Shown in pieces: positions 1-7,245 of a DNA stretch of 64,000 nt. The stretch comes from Micavibrio_B sp964399985 (GTDB taxonomy: Bacteria > Pseudomonadota > Alphaproteobacteria > Micavibrionales > Micavibrionaceae). The notes under the pieces were generated by a model. The model was not told where the DNA came from. It saw only the letters and a list, made by a program, of their open reading frames with translations, and did not search any database. The number at the start of each line of letters is the position of its first letter. Position 1 is the stretch's first letter. The DNA is taken from assembly GCA_964399985.1 (NCBI GenBank), contig CAYNRY010000002.1, positions 434,001-498,000 on the forward strand, given 5' to 3'. The translations under genes and the position numbers were made by a program.

Positions 1-1
1 G

Positions 2-208
2 CCGCATCTTCACTATGAAATATTCGTCAACGGCGTTCAGGTAAACCCGCGCTCAGTCAAGATCGTCGCGGAAGACAAATCCTTAAAAGGCGAAGAGCTG
101 CGCAAATTCAAAGCGCAAGTCCGCAGCTTCGATCAGGAATATGTCAGGAAGACTTCAACCACGCGCCTTGCTTCCGCACGCGGTACCAATGCCGGATCGG
201 TCGAATAG
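2..208 (+). CDS. M23 family metallopeptidase, C-terminal end (partial)
   Basis: Only the last 68 residues lie in the window and the frame is open at the left edge. The fragment starts PHLHYEI, which fits the HxH zinc-ligand motif closing the LytM/M23 endopeptidase domain, and continues NGVQVNP, the usual short stretch after it. A basic tail of about 45 residues rich in Lys, Arg, Ser and Thr follows. M23 enzymes cut peptide cross-links of peptidoglycan in the periplasm, or act as inactive amidase activators. The other catalytic residues are outside the window, so activity cannot be judged. A hairpin terminator follows 30 bases after the stop. Confidence 0.75.
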   Translation, partial: PHLHYEIFVNGVQVNPRSVKIVAEDKSLKGEELRKFKAQVRSFDQEYVRKTSTTRLASARGTNAGSVE

Positions 209-237
209 GATTTAAGCGGAATAGTGAATTTTAAGAA

Positions 238-262
238 CGGGCCTTTTGAGGCTCGTTTTTTA
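238..262 (+). terminator. Rho-independent terminator after the M23 peptidase gene
   Basis: A six-pair stem (CGGGCC with GGCTCG, one G-T pair) around a six-base loop is followed directly by a run of six T. It lies 30 bases after the peptidase stop codon. Confidence 0.75.
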
Positions 263-273
263 TTTTGTATTCA

Positions 274-303
274 ATGCTCGGCCTTCGCTCGGTCGACATG
301 ACG
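274..303. repeat. Dispersed palindromic repeat, family A (copy 1)
   Basis: This contains CTCGGCCTTCGCTCGGTCGA followed by CATGAC. The same theme, an inverted CTCGG/CCGAG-type hairpin ending in ATGAC, recurs near 1607, 7201 and 46209. It looks like a REP-type intergenic element. The rest of the 382-base gene-free stretch (209-590) holds a terminator, this copy and the family B copy at 436; nothing else is supported there. Confidence 0.5.
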
Positions 304-435
304 AAAGTGTAATTTCAATGGGTTAGAGGGGGTCTCTCAGTTTGCTCGTCGCTTTTCGGGAGTACTTTTCTCTTCCTCCTCCTAGCGGGAGAGGGAGTTC
401 TTAATAGTTCGTTTTGCGATTTTGAGAGCTTTTCT

Positions 436-483
436 TAAGAACATCACGCAGAGAACGCAGAGGTTTCGCAGAGAGCACAGAGT
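436..483. repeat. Dispersed repeat, family B ('ACGCAGAG' type, copy 1)
   Basis: Short direct copies of CGCAGAGAACGCAGAG and related words are strung together. Similar CACGAAG or CACCAAG strings occur at 4582, 37402, 46393 and 57348, always at gene ends or between genes. Confidence 0.45.
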
Positions 484-590
484 TTAACTATTTGGTCCCC
501 GCCGGATGCTCCTTGGGGATGGCCGAAAAACGACGTGGCTTTTCAGGGTAAAGCCTAACCTGACGAGCATGAAGGCGTTTGAATGAAATT

Positions 591-1229
591 TCAAGATTTT
601 CTTAAATAGAAAATTGTCAGCCCCGCGATCACGACCGCCAGCGTAAACCAGAAAATCGCGTATTGGAGATGGTTGTTGCGTAGTTCCGGTTTTGTAGCCG
701 GATAGTCTTTCCATGGCGTATGCTCGGGCAACAGTAGAAAAGGCTTCAGGTTTTTAATGTTCAACTGATCGGGGTCGATCCTGTACCAGATATTTTGATC
801 CGGTATGTTCTCGGGCGTAAAGCGGTTGGGTTTTGGCGCATTCTTTAAAAGTCCGCTTATCTCCGCTATCTGGTCATGAGGCGTTTCGAAATCCGGCCCC
901 ATGTCGACAAGGATCGTCAGGTCCTTGGATATTTCAAACGGAACAAGGCTATGGCTGGTCTGTTTGCCGTTATCTATCTGGCCCATAAGCTTGAAGGCTT
1001 TAGAGAAATAAAAACGGCCTTTGAGAATGCCCCGCAAGAACTGGTTTTCTTTCAAACCTGATATTTGATCCGGCGTTATTTCTTTTGGCTCAGCGACATA
1101 GGCTTTATCCAGCTCGGCGATCAGGTTTTCTTTCCAGTGCAGGCGTTTAACCTGCCATGTCCCAAGCGCGCAGAAGATGGAAATACAGGCGAGCATGAAA
1201 ACAAGAAAGGATATTTTCTTGGCCGTCAT
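591..1229 (-). CDS. surf1: SURF1 family cytochrome oxidase assembly protein
   Basis: A 212-residue inner-membrane protein that helps insert heme a into cytochrome oxidase subunit I. One membrane helix lies near the N-terminus (about residues 5-22) and one at the C-terminus (FWFTLAVVIAGLTIFYL), flanking a periplasmic domain, which is the SURF1 plan. The stretch LGTWQVKRLHWKENLI is the usual conserved segment after helix 1. The start at MTAKKISFL is chosen because its ATG overlaps the upstream DUF983 stop codon (ATGA, 1226-1229); an upstream in-frame start would run into that gene. It is the last gene of the oxidase cluster, as in many alphaproteobacteria, and slightly short for the family. Confidence 0.85.
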   Translation of the reverse strand: MTAKKISFLVFMLACISIFCALGTWQVKRLHWKENLIAELDKAYVAEPKEITPDQISGLKENQFLRGILKGRFYFSKAFKLMGQIDNGKQTSHSLVPFEISKDLTILVDMGPDFETPHDQIAEISGLLKNAPKPNRFTPENIPDQNIWYRIDPDQLNIKNLKPFLLLPEHTPWKDYPATKPELRNNHLQYAIFWFTLAVVIAGLTIFYLRKS

Positions 1230-1591
1230 TTTTGCCAATCCGATGCGCGGTGTTGCCATTGCAGCAAAATAACGAGCGATTTAATTGGCTTTAACAGGCC
1301 GAAAATAATGCCGAGGCAGAGGGGCGTCCACAGAAAAAGGTGAACCCATATCGGAAGCTGGAAAATTGAATCCGTTAAAAGGGCGAGGGGGACGATTAAA
1401 AATCCAAGAATGAAAATCAGGAAAACGGCAGGGCCGTCGGCGCTGTCATTCTTCGCCAGATCGAGACCGCAAGATGAACAGGTTTCGTTTAAGTTGAGAT
1501 TGAGAAAGCCGGATTTGAACAAATCGCCCTGACTGCAGCGGGGGCATTTGCATTTAAAGGATTGGGTGATGAGCTTGGAAAGATCCGACAT
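1226..1591 (-). CDS. DUF983 small membrane protein of the cytochrome oxidase cluster
   Basis: About 121 residues. It has two CxxC pairs near the N-terminus (CPRC and CSSC), probably a zinc ribbon, then two hydrophobic helices (AVFLIFILGFLIVPLALL and a second starting WVHLFLWTPLCLGIIFGLL). DUF983 proteins sit between coxC and surf1 in alphaproteobacteria; their function is unknown. The start at MSDLSKLI is preferred. The frame stays open 15 codons further upstream, but that extension (MSSPRKRGSL) is only the translation of the palindromic repeat at 1607-1636. The stop overlaps the surf1 start by four bases, so the two are probably coupled. Confidence 0.8.
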   Translation of the reverse strand: MSDLSKLITQSFKCKCPRCSQGDLFKSGFLNLNLNETCSSCGLDLAKNDSADGPAVFLIFILGFLIVPLALLTDSIFQLPIWVHLFLWTPLCLGIIFGLLKPIKSLVILLQWQHRASDWQK

Positions 1592-1606
1592 GGTGGCTTC
1601 CTGATA

Positions 1607-1636
1607 GAGAGATCCCCGCTTTCGCGGGGATGACAT
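1607..1636. repeat. Dispersed palindromic repeat, family A (copy 2)
   Basis: ATCCCCGC and GCGGGGAT form a perfect eight-pair stem (1612-1631) with loop TTTC, followed by GACAT. It sits between coxC and the DUF983 gene and has no T run on the minus strand, so it is a repeat more than a terminator. Read on the minus strand it encodes the familiar pseudo-peptide MSSPRKRGSL. Confidence 0.6.
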
Positions 1637-1651
1637 CTAGTTTGATTTTAA

Positions 1652-2572
1652 TTAATGCCCTGCGGGGAGGACGATACCATTGGCGGCGCGGGCCGCTTCG
1701 ACATCACCGACGCCGATCGTACCACCCCACCAATAGATGGCAACGAAGAGGAACAGCCAGACGACGTCGACGAAGTGCCAGTACCAGGCGGCGGCTTCGA
1801 AACCGAAATGTTTCTCGGCGGAGAACTGACCTTTTTTCGCCCGCATCCAGCAGACGAACAGGAAGATCGTACCGACGAAAACGTGGAAACCGTGGAAGCC
1901 GGTCGCCATGTAGAAGGTCGACGGGAAAATGCCGTCTTTAAAGGCAAAAGTCGTATGCGTGTATTCAAAAACCTGAATACCGAGGAAGATAACGCCGAGA
2001 ATGACAGTATATGTCAGCGCCTCGATAAAACCTTTCTGATCGTTTTTCAAAATTGCATGGTGCGCCCATGTCGTCGTGCAACCGGATAGCAACAGAACCA
2101 ACGTCATCATCAACGGAAGATCGAAGGGCGGTACGGCCAGAAATTGCGGCGGCGGCCAGACGCCTTTTGTGTAATCCATGCGCAAGACCTGATGCGCCTC
2201 GTTTGGATACAGACTCGCTTCGAAAAACGCCCAAAAGAAGGCGACGAAGAACATAACTTCAGAAGCAATGAATAATGCCATGCCGTAGCGAAGACCGACT
2301 TCGGTTACTTTATTGTGAACAGTCTCATAAACGGTTTCGTAGATGATGTCTTTCCACCAGAAGAACATACAGGCGAGAACGCAAAGAAGTCCCGCGACTA
2401 ATCCTTTATAACCAATTTCTATTTCGCCGATTTTGGCATCATGCATAAACAGAACCGCGCCGACCGCCATAAGGCCTGCTGCAAAAGAAGCCGCCAGCGG
2501 CCAGATGCTCGGTCTTACCAAATGGTAAGGATGGGGTTTGCCGGTTGTGCCGTATTCAATCTCGTCGGACAT
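1652..2572 (-). CDS. coxC: Cytochrome c oxidase subunit III
   Basis: A 306-residue membrane protein of the aa3-type oxidase, which couples oxidation of cytochrome c to oxygen reduction. Seven hydrophobic segments can be traced. Hallmarks are HPYHLVRPSIWP at the N-terminus, RYGMALFIASEVMFFVAFFW, the TTTWAHHAI segment, and the C-terminal GFHGFHVFVGTIFL and WYWHFVDVVWLFLF. It lies downstream of ctaG (29 bases) and upstream of DUF983, the normal alphaproteobacterial order. Confidence 0.97.
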   Translation of the reverse strand: MSDEIEYGTTGKPHPYHLVRPSIWPLAASFAAGLMAVGAVLFMHDAKIGEIEIGYKGLVAGLLCVLACMFFWWKDIIYETVYETVHNKVTEVGLRYGMALFIASEVMFFVAFFWAFFEASLYPNEAHQVLRMDYTKGVWPPPQFLAVPPFDLPLMMTLVLLLSGCTTTWAHHAILKNDQKGFIEALTYTVILGVIFLGIQVFEYTHTTFAFKDGIFPSTFYMATGFHGFHVFVGTIFLFVCWMRAKKGQFSAEKHFGFEAAAWYWHFVDVVWLFLFVAIYWWGGTIGVGDVEAARAANGIVLPAGH

Positions 2573-2601
2573 GGGAGGGGACTCTTTAATTGAGGTTCTG
2601 G

Positions 2602-3210
2602 TTAATTAACAGGTATAGCTTTATTAGCTGATTTCGGATCATTGTAAAAGGCTTCTAGCGCTTGTTCAAGCTCCGGACTATCCGCTTTGAAAAAAGTATA
2701 GGAAAGGGTGATGGTTTTCAGGCCGTCATTTTCGCGGTCCTTCATGATTTTCGGGTCGATATAGAAAACAACCGGAAAATGGACCGTTTTGCCGGGAGCG
2801 ATCAATTGATAGTTAAAACAGAAGCACTGGGTCTTGTTAAAATATTTTCCGGCGGCTCCCGGGGTTACATTATACATAGCAGTGCCAGCGACGGCTTCGC
2901 GGCTTAGATTGGTCGCGGTAAATGAAATCAGCATTTCCTGGCCGACTTTAACCTTTACTTCCGGCGTATCGGGTTTGAAATCCCATGGTAAATTAGAGTT
3001 TACATCGGAATTGAAGCGGATTGTTATTTCACGGTCGAAAATCTCGCCGCTGGCAGCCGAGACCTGATCGGCCTTGCCGCCAAAGCCCGTGACTTGGCAA
3101 AACAGGCGGTAAAGCGGTACCGAGGCATAGGACAAAGCCAGCATGCCCAAAATTATAGCCAGAACGGCAAGGCCCGTGCGGCGGTTCTTATCCTGTAATT
3201 CTTTGCTCAT
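2602..3210 (-). CDS. ctaG: Cytochrome c oxidase assembly protein CtaG/Cox11
   Basis: A 202-residue copper chaperone that delivers copper to the CuB site of subunit I. It has one N-terminal membrane helix (about residues 13-33, VLAIILGMLALSYASVPLY) and a periplasmic immunoglobulin-like domain carrying the CFCF copper motif in KTQCFCFNYQ. The segment YSLFCQVTGFGG is represented as YRLFCQVTGFGG. The start ATG overlaps the stop of the upstream small gene (ATGA, 3207-3210), so translation is probably coupled. Confidence 0.95.
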   Translation of the reverse strand: MSKELQDKNRRTGLAVLAIILGMLALSYASVPLYRLFCQVTGFGGKADQVSAASGEIFDREITIRFNSDVNSNLPWDFKPDTPEVKVKVGQEMLISFTATNLSREAVAGTAMYNVTPGAAGKYFNKTQCFCFNYQLIAPGKTVHFPVVFYIDPKIMKDRENDGLKTITLSYTFFKADSPELEQALEAFYNDPKSANKAIPVN

Positions 3211-3524
3211 TGACTATTTGGCTGGGGCGGTTCGGCAGACATATTATTACCGGATGTCTGGTCTTGTGCGTCCAAAATGGCGTTGACTTCCCCTTCGGGC
3301 AGCATGCGTTCACGGCTCGATGCAGGTTTGTCGCCTTCGCCTTTAGTCTCATAGAGCGTGTCGATATAGGCGCGTTTGTCGATTTCATAGCGCTCGGCCG
3401 CAGTGTCGAATTTATCCTGATATGCGGCGCGGCTTTTCGGATAAAGATTCAAACCTTCGGCGAAAGCAGGGGCGGCACAGAAAAGCAAAGCGGCAGCAAT
3501 CATATATTTAGCCGAATATTTCAT
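3207..3524 (-). CDS. Unrecognised small exported protein inside the oxidase operon
   Basis: 105 residues. The N-terminus MKYSAKYMIAAALLFCAAPAFAEG is a textbook signal peptide with a cut expected after AFA. The mature part (about 83 residues) is hydrophilic, partly helical, rich in Asp, Glu and Lys, and ends in a Pro/Gln/Asn-rich tail. It has no cysteine, so it is not a CxxxC copper chaperone of the Sco type. It overlaps the coxF-like gene upstream and ctaG downstream by four bases each, so it is very probably made together with them. I do not recognise a family; a role in oxidase assembly is inferred from position only. Confidence 0.7.
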   Translation of the reverse strand: MKYSAKYMIAAALLFCAAPAFAEGLNLYPKSRAAYQDKFDTAAERYEIDKRAYIDTLYETKGEGDKPASSRERMLPEGEVNAILDAQDQTSGNNMSAEPPQPNSQ

Positions 3525-3652
3525 GGCATCACTCCGTATTCCTTGATCTTCAATATCGTGATGGCCCAGATCAGGACCATAAATCCGATCACGATGGCCA
3601 GAACGACAAGATTTTTTTTCAGTTTTTCTTTGTGAAGTTTCGTGACGGCCAT
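3521..3652 (-). CDS. CoxF-like small membrane protein
   Basis: 43 residues: a basic start (MAVTKLHKEKLKKN) and one membrane helix (LVVLAIVIGFMVLIWAITIL). Alphaproteobacterial oxidase clusters carry a similar tiny single-helix protein (CoxF) between ctaB and ctaG, which is exactly this position. An AGGGA ribosome site precedes the ATG, 18 bases after the ctaB stop. Its stop overlaps the next start (ATGA). Identity with CoxF is inferred from size, topology and place, not from sequence. Confidence 0.65.
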   Translation of the reverse strand: MAVTKLHKEKLKKNLVVLAIVIGFMVLIWAITILKIKEYGVMP

Positions 3653-3670
3653 GTCTTATTCCCTAGCATA

Positions 3671-4558
3671 TTATTTGTAGTCCATCATCAACGCCAGAAA
3701 GATGGCGAAGAGATAGAAAACGCTAAAGCCGAACATCAGTTTCGCCGATTTCAGCGTCTCATCCTTTATAACCCTGATGGAGGTATAGATAAAGAAAAGA
3801 CCGAGGGCACAGGAAGTAATTCCGTAGATCCATCCGGCAAACCCAAGGAAATAAGGTGATAGGGCGACCGGAAACAGGATGACCGCATAAATGAGCATCT
3901 GTATTTTGGTTTTTTTATCGCCGGCGACGACCGGCATCATCGGGATACCCGCGCGTTTGTAATCTTCATTAGCGAACAGAGCGAGCGCCCAAAAATGTGG
4001 CGGCGTCCACAGGAAGACGATCAGGAATAAGATAACGCTGGCGAGGGAAATATCGCCGGTGACCATCGCCCATCCGACCATCGGTGGAAAGGCGCCTGCC
4101 GCGCCGCCGATGACGATGTTCTGCGGCGTAATGCGTTTAAGCCAGACAGTATAAATAATCACATAGAAAAAAGACGCGAAGGCGAGAATGCCGGCGGCCA
4201 TCCAGTTGGTGGTCATGCCCATGAGCATCACCGCGATAATCGTCATGATAATCGAAAAGCCGAGCGCGTCGTCCGGCATGATTTTGCCGAGCGGTAGCGG
4301 GCGGTTTTTGGTGCGGTTCATCAGGATATCGATATCGCGTTCAAACCACATATTGAAAGAGCCCGAAGCGCCAGCACCGAGGGCGAGCGCGAAAATGCCG
4401 ACAGCGGCAAGGAAAGGGTGCAGCGCTTCACGGCCCGGCGCTATCCAATATCCGGCAAAACCGATAAAGACGACAAGGCTCATTACTTTTGGTTTGAGCA
4501 AGGCATAAAAGTCGCGGACTTTTGAGCCTGTCTGCGCGGTGATTTCGGTCGTTTTCAT
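3671..4558 (-). CDS. ctaB: Protoheme IX farnesyltransferase (heme O synthase)
   Basis: A 295-residue polytopic membrane enzyme of the UbiA superfamily that adds a farnesyl group to heme B, the first step to heme A for cytochrome oxidase. The first aspartate motif is NMWFERDIDILMNRTKNRPL and the second conserved loop is YKRAGIPMMPVVAG, both diagnostic for CtaB. About nine hydrophobic helices are visible. It heads the ctaB to surf1 block; upstream lies a family B repeat and then ilvA rather than coxA. Confidence 0.95.
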   Translation of the reverse strand: MKTTEITAQTGSKVRDFYALLKPKVMSLVVFIGFAGYWIAPGREALHPFLAAVGIFALALGAGASGSFNMWFERDIDILMNRTKNRPLPLGKIMPDDALGFSIIMTIIAVMLMGMTTNWMAAGILAFASFFYVIIYTVWLKRITPQNIVIGGAAGAFPPMVGWAMVTGDISLASVILFLIVFLWTPPHFWALALFANEDYKRAGIPMMPVVAGDKKTKIQMLIYAVILFPVALSPYFLGFAGWIYGITSCALGLFFIYTSIRVIKDETLKSAKLMFGFSVFYLFAIFLALMMDYK

Positions 4559-4581
4559 GGGCTTAGTTTTACTTATTTTTT

Positions 4582-4619
4582 ACCACGAAGTACACGAAGA
4601 ACACAAAGAGACACGAAGT
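4582..4619. repeat. Dispersed repeat, family B ('ACACGAAG' type, copy 2)
   Basis: Four imperfect tandem words: CCACGAAG, TACACGAAG, AACACAAAG, GACACGAAG. It fills the 64-base gap between the ilvA stop and the ctaB start. Confidence 0.55.
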
Positions 4620-4622
4620 TTT

Positions 4623-6152
4623 TTAGAAAGCTAAAATCCGCTTTTGCGTAGCTTCATCGACAGGTTTGCAATCCACCGGGGTATCCTTGATCAGATCGAA
4701 GAATTTTGCCTTATCGGCTTCATTGGCGAATTCAAAACCCATGAGCGCCCGGCCTATGCTTTCGCCGGAATAGGCGTAGTTGAAATAGACGACGTTAGAG
4801 ACCGATGAGATGCGGCGCATGAAATCACGCAGTGCGCCCTTACGTTCGGGGAAATGGACATGCAGTAATTCGGGCAGGCTGAAGAGGGCCGGATTGTAAT
4901 TAATAATGCGGTAGCGGACATCCGGATCGCCTGTGACGTCTTCGTACAGAATACCGCTTTTTTTCAGGTCGTCATCGAGATGGGACATTTTTTCCGGCGA
5001 AGCTTCGAAGGCGATCACCGGATAGCCGTTTGTATTCGATGTTTTGCCATACTGAAATTCAGTGACATTGATATCGGGAAATTTCTGCTCGAGAATATTG
5101 AGAAGCGAGCCGTGTTTTTCATCGAGATGAAAACGTAAATAGCGGCGGCGGTGGGCACCAACGGCGGATTGCGAAGAGATGCTGGCCAGCTTGCCGAAAT
5201 CCATATTGGCGCCGCAAAGAATGGTCAGGAGTTTTTTGCCTTTTGTTTCAGGATGCGATGCAGCGTATTGGATTAATCCAGCGAGGCCCATAGCACCTGA
5301 CGGTTCCGGTATCACGCGTTTCGTGTCCCAATAGGCTTGAATCGCTGCGCAGACTTCTTCGTTCGTAACAGTAATAATGTCGTCGAGATTATCGCGGCAA
5401 AGCTCGAATGTTTTCGTGCCGACGAGCTTGACGGCGGTGCCGTCGCAGAATGTATCGATATTATCGAGTGTAACGGGTTTCCCTGCGGCAATCGCGGCTT
5501 TCATGCTGGCTTGATCGACGCCTTCGACGCCGATGATTTTTGTATTCGGGTGATGAAGCTTTAGCCAGCTCGATACCGCCGCTGCCATGCCACCGCCGCC
5601 AATCGGAATAAAGACAACATCGAACGGCCCTTCACCTGAGAGAACGAGTTCATCGGCAATCGTTGCTTGACCTGCGATTGTATGGATATCATCGAAGGGG
5701 TGAACATAATCATGCCCTGTATCGGCGACATATTTTTTTGCGGCGTCAGAGGCATGGTCGTATGTGTCGCCGACGAGAACGATTTCGACATTATCGCCGC
5801 CGTGAAGTTTCACGGCATTCTGTTTCATCATTGGGGTCGGGGTCGGCATAAAGATTTTGGCCGAGATGTTTAACAGCTTGGCAGCTAGTGCCACGCCTTG
5901 CGCATGGTTTCCGGCAGACGCCGCGACAACAGTTTTCGTGCCTTTGGTTTCGTTCAGATAGGCGGTCGCATTATACGCGCCGCGCCACTTATAAGCGTTA
6001 ATCGGCGAGAGGTCTTCGCGCTTGATATAAATCTCGGCCTCGACGGACGGAATTTTAATCTGTTGTAACGGTGTCGGTTGCCCAACGCGATAAACGCGGG
6101 TCCGGGCGCGCAGGATTTCGGAGAAGAGTTGATCTTTTAAGGTTTCGGCCAT
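4623..6152 (-). CDS. ilvA: Threonine deaminase (biosynthetic threonine dehydratase)
   Basis: 509 residues, the length of the long allosteric IlvA. It converts threonine to 2-oxobutanoate for isoleucine synthesis. The PLP-binding lysine is in NAYKWRGAYNA (about residue 54), the phosphate-binding glycine loop is PIGGGGMAAAV, and SAGNHAQGVA is the substrate asparagine loop. The C-terminal third holds two ACT-like regulatory subdomains (starting at about HLDEKHGSLLNIL and at LLHVHFPERKGALRDFM), so feedback inhibition by isoleucine is expected. Its place between coxA and ctaB is unusual and splits the oxidase cluster. Confidence 0.95.
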   Translation of the reverse strand: MAETLKDQLFSEILRARTRVYRVGQPTPLQQIKIPSVEAEIYIKREDLSPINAYKWRGAYNATAYLNETKGTKTVVAASAGNHAQGVALAAKLLNISAKIFMPTPTPMMKQNAVKLHGGDNVEIVLVGDTYDHASDAAKKYVADTGHDYVHPFDDIHTIAGQATIADELVLSGEGPFDVVFIPIGGGGMAAAVSSWLKLHHPNTKIIGVEGVDQASMKAAIAAGKPVTLDNIDTFCDGTAVKLVGTKTFELCRDNLDDIITVTNEEVCAAIQAYWDTKRVIPEPSGAMGLAGLIQYAASHPETKGKKLLTILCGANMDFGKLASISSQSAVGAHRRRYLRFHLDEKHGSLLNILEQKFPDINVTEFQYGKTSNTNGYPVIAFEASPEKMSHLDDDLKKSGILYEDVTGDPDVRYRIINYNPALFSLPELLHVHFPERKGALRDFMRRISSVSNVVYFNYAYSGESIGRALMGFEFANEADKAKFFDLIKDTPVDCKPVDEATQKRILAF

Positions 6153-6204
6153 GTGGATACAATATCGCTATCTATATGTTATTAAAAGGATTTTGGTGTA
6201 TATA

Positions 6205-6234
6205 TTGACATAATATTTAAGATTTTGATATAAG
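6205..6234 (+). promoter_or_regulatory. Near-consensus sigma70 promoter for the gene at 6265
   Basis: A perfect -35 box TTGACA (6205-6210), an 18-base spacer and a -10 box TATAAG (6229-6234). Transcription would start near 6241, which leaves only about 9 bases before the ATG at 6250 but about 24 before the ATG at 6265. The region also drives away from ilvA, which is transcribed on the other strand. Confidence 0.6.
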
Positions 6235-6264
6235 TACTCTATCAATTTTATGAGTGAGCTAAAA

Positions 6265-7152
6265 ATGGATTTAAAGCAGGCATATGATACCGCAGAGTGT
6301 ATAGCGGAAGTTAAAAGACTAGGAGAACAACTCGTAGACAATGCTATCGCCAAAATCAGGGAGGTGGCGAATAGCGGTATTGAACTTTCATCGGAAGAAT
6401 TCAAGCAAGTTATTCAGAATAGTACTAATGAATTTAAGAAAATGCACCAGACTGATCTGGTATATCGGGAAGGGAAAAAAGTATTAGGCCTGAGCGACGA
6501 AGAGTGGGGGGAACGTTTTGAACAACCGCTTGATCTAAAAGTTTTTGAGAACCTGGTATCCATTCTAAAAGAATCGCCTCTTTCAAATGCTAAACATATT
6601 CTTGATATGGTCGAGGAAGTGTTGACTCACGAAAAAACAGCGCTTGCTGCTTTGAAAAAAGTACAGGCTCATATTGTTTCTGAGATAAAGAATATAGCGG
6701 ATAACGGTAGGGAACTTCTGCCGACTGAATTTGATCAGCGTCTATGTAACAGTCTGGATACAGCTTTCTTTGAAGAAAAAACCGGACTTTATGCCACAAT
6801 GAATCACTCTGCCAGAGAGGGGCGTGCTTTACTGGATGCAGAACATTTTGCAGATATTGTGGCTATTCTTGATGATAAGCCGCAGGCAGATTCCTCGTAT
6901 ATAACTAAATATGCTAATGACAGATTTGATAGTCTCACATTGAATCTGATCTCGCCTGAAGTATTTGAAAAATTTCTGCCGTTCGCAGATGAAAACTCAC
7001 AGATCATAATGATAGCATCTCCGGAAGATGTGCCTGTAGAAATTTTGTCTCGTCTTGCGGAGAGTGAAGATAAGTATGTAGGAGAGAAGGCTCGTGAAGG
7101 TTTTCAAAAAGCCATAATGCTCTTTGGTGCTCACGGTTTAAATATGGGATAA
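6265..7152 (+). CDS. Hypothetical cytoplasmic helical protein
   Basis: 295 residues; no family recognised. There is no signal peptide or membrane helix. The sequence is mostly amphipathic helix, rich in Glu, Lys, Leu and Ala. Near the C-terminus, SPEDVPVEILSRLAESEDKY resembles one unit of a leucine-rich-variant or HEAT-like repeat, which is only a hint. The ATG at 6265 is preferred over 6250 because the promoter would leave no room for a ribosome site before 6250, while a TGAG lies six bases before 6265. Codon use is visibly more AT-rich than in ilvA and coxA on either side, and it interrupts the oxidase cluster, both of which suggest later insertion. Confidence 0.75.
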   Translation: MDLKQAYDTAECIAEVKRLGEQLVDNAIAKIREVANSGIELSSEEFKQVIQNSTNEFKKMHQTDLVYREGKKVLGLSDEEWGERFEQPLDLKVFENLVSILKESPLSNAKHILDMVEEVLTHEKTALAALKKVQAHIVSEIKNIADNGRELLPTEFDQRLCNSLDTAFFEEKTGLYATMNHSAREGRALLDAEHFADIVAILDDKPQADSSYITKYANDRFDSLTLNLISPEVFEKFLPFADENSQIIMIASPEDVPVEILSRLAESEDKYVGEKAREGFQKAIMLFGAHGLNMG

Positions 7153-7170
7153 ACTAGCAACAGAACTAAA

Positions 7171-7194
7171 AAACCCCGCGAAAAGCGGGGTTTT
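7171..7194. terminator. Bidirectional terminator between the hypothetical gene and coxA
   Basis: A GC-rich stem (CCCCGC with GCGGGG, 7174-7190) around GAAAA is flanked by an A run on the left and a T run on the right. It can serve the plus-strand gene ending at 7152 and the minus-strand coxA ending at 7246. Confidence 0.8.
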
Positions 7195-7200
7195 GTTTTA

Positions 7201-7234
7201 GATGATATCCTTCGCTGTCGCTCAGGATGAACTG
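7201..7234. repeat. Dispersed palindromic repeat, family A (degenerate copy 3)
   Basis: ATCCTTCGCTGTCGCTCAGGAT followed by GAAC resembles the family A hairpin ending in GGATGAC, with mismatches in the arms. It lies between the terminator and the coxA stop. Confidence 0.4.
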
Positions 7235-7245
7235 ACGAAGAAGTA

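Noticed and set aside
484..714. Open frame of 76 codons at the left edge, minus strand
   Set aside because: It overlaps the end of surf1 in another frame, has no family signal and starts within surf1.
1655..2089. Plus-strand open frames opposite coxC
   Set aside because: They are antisense shadows of a clear cytochrome oxidase gene and have no ribosome site or sensible protein composition.
6250..6264. Upstream ATG as start of the hypothetical gene at 6265
   Set aside because: The promoter at 6205-6234 would leave about nine bases of leader and no ribosome site; the ATG at 6265 fits better, though 6250 is not excluded.
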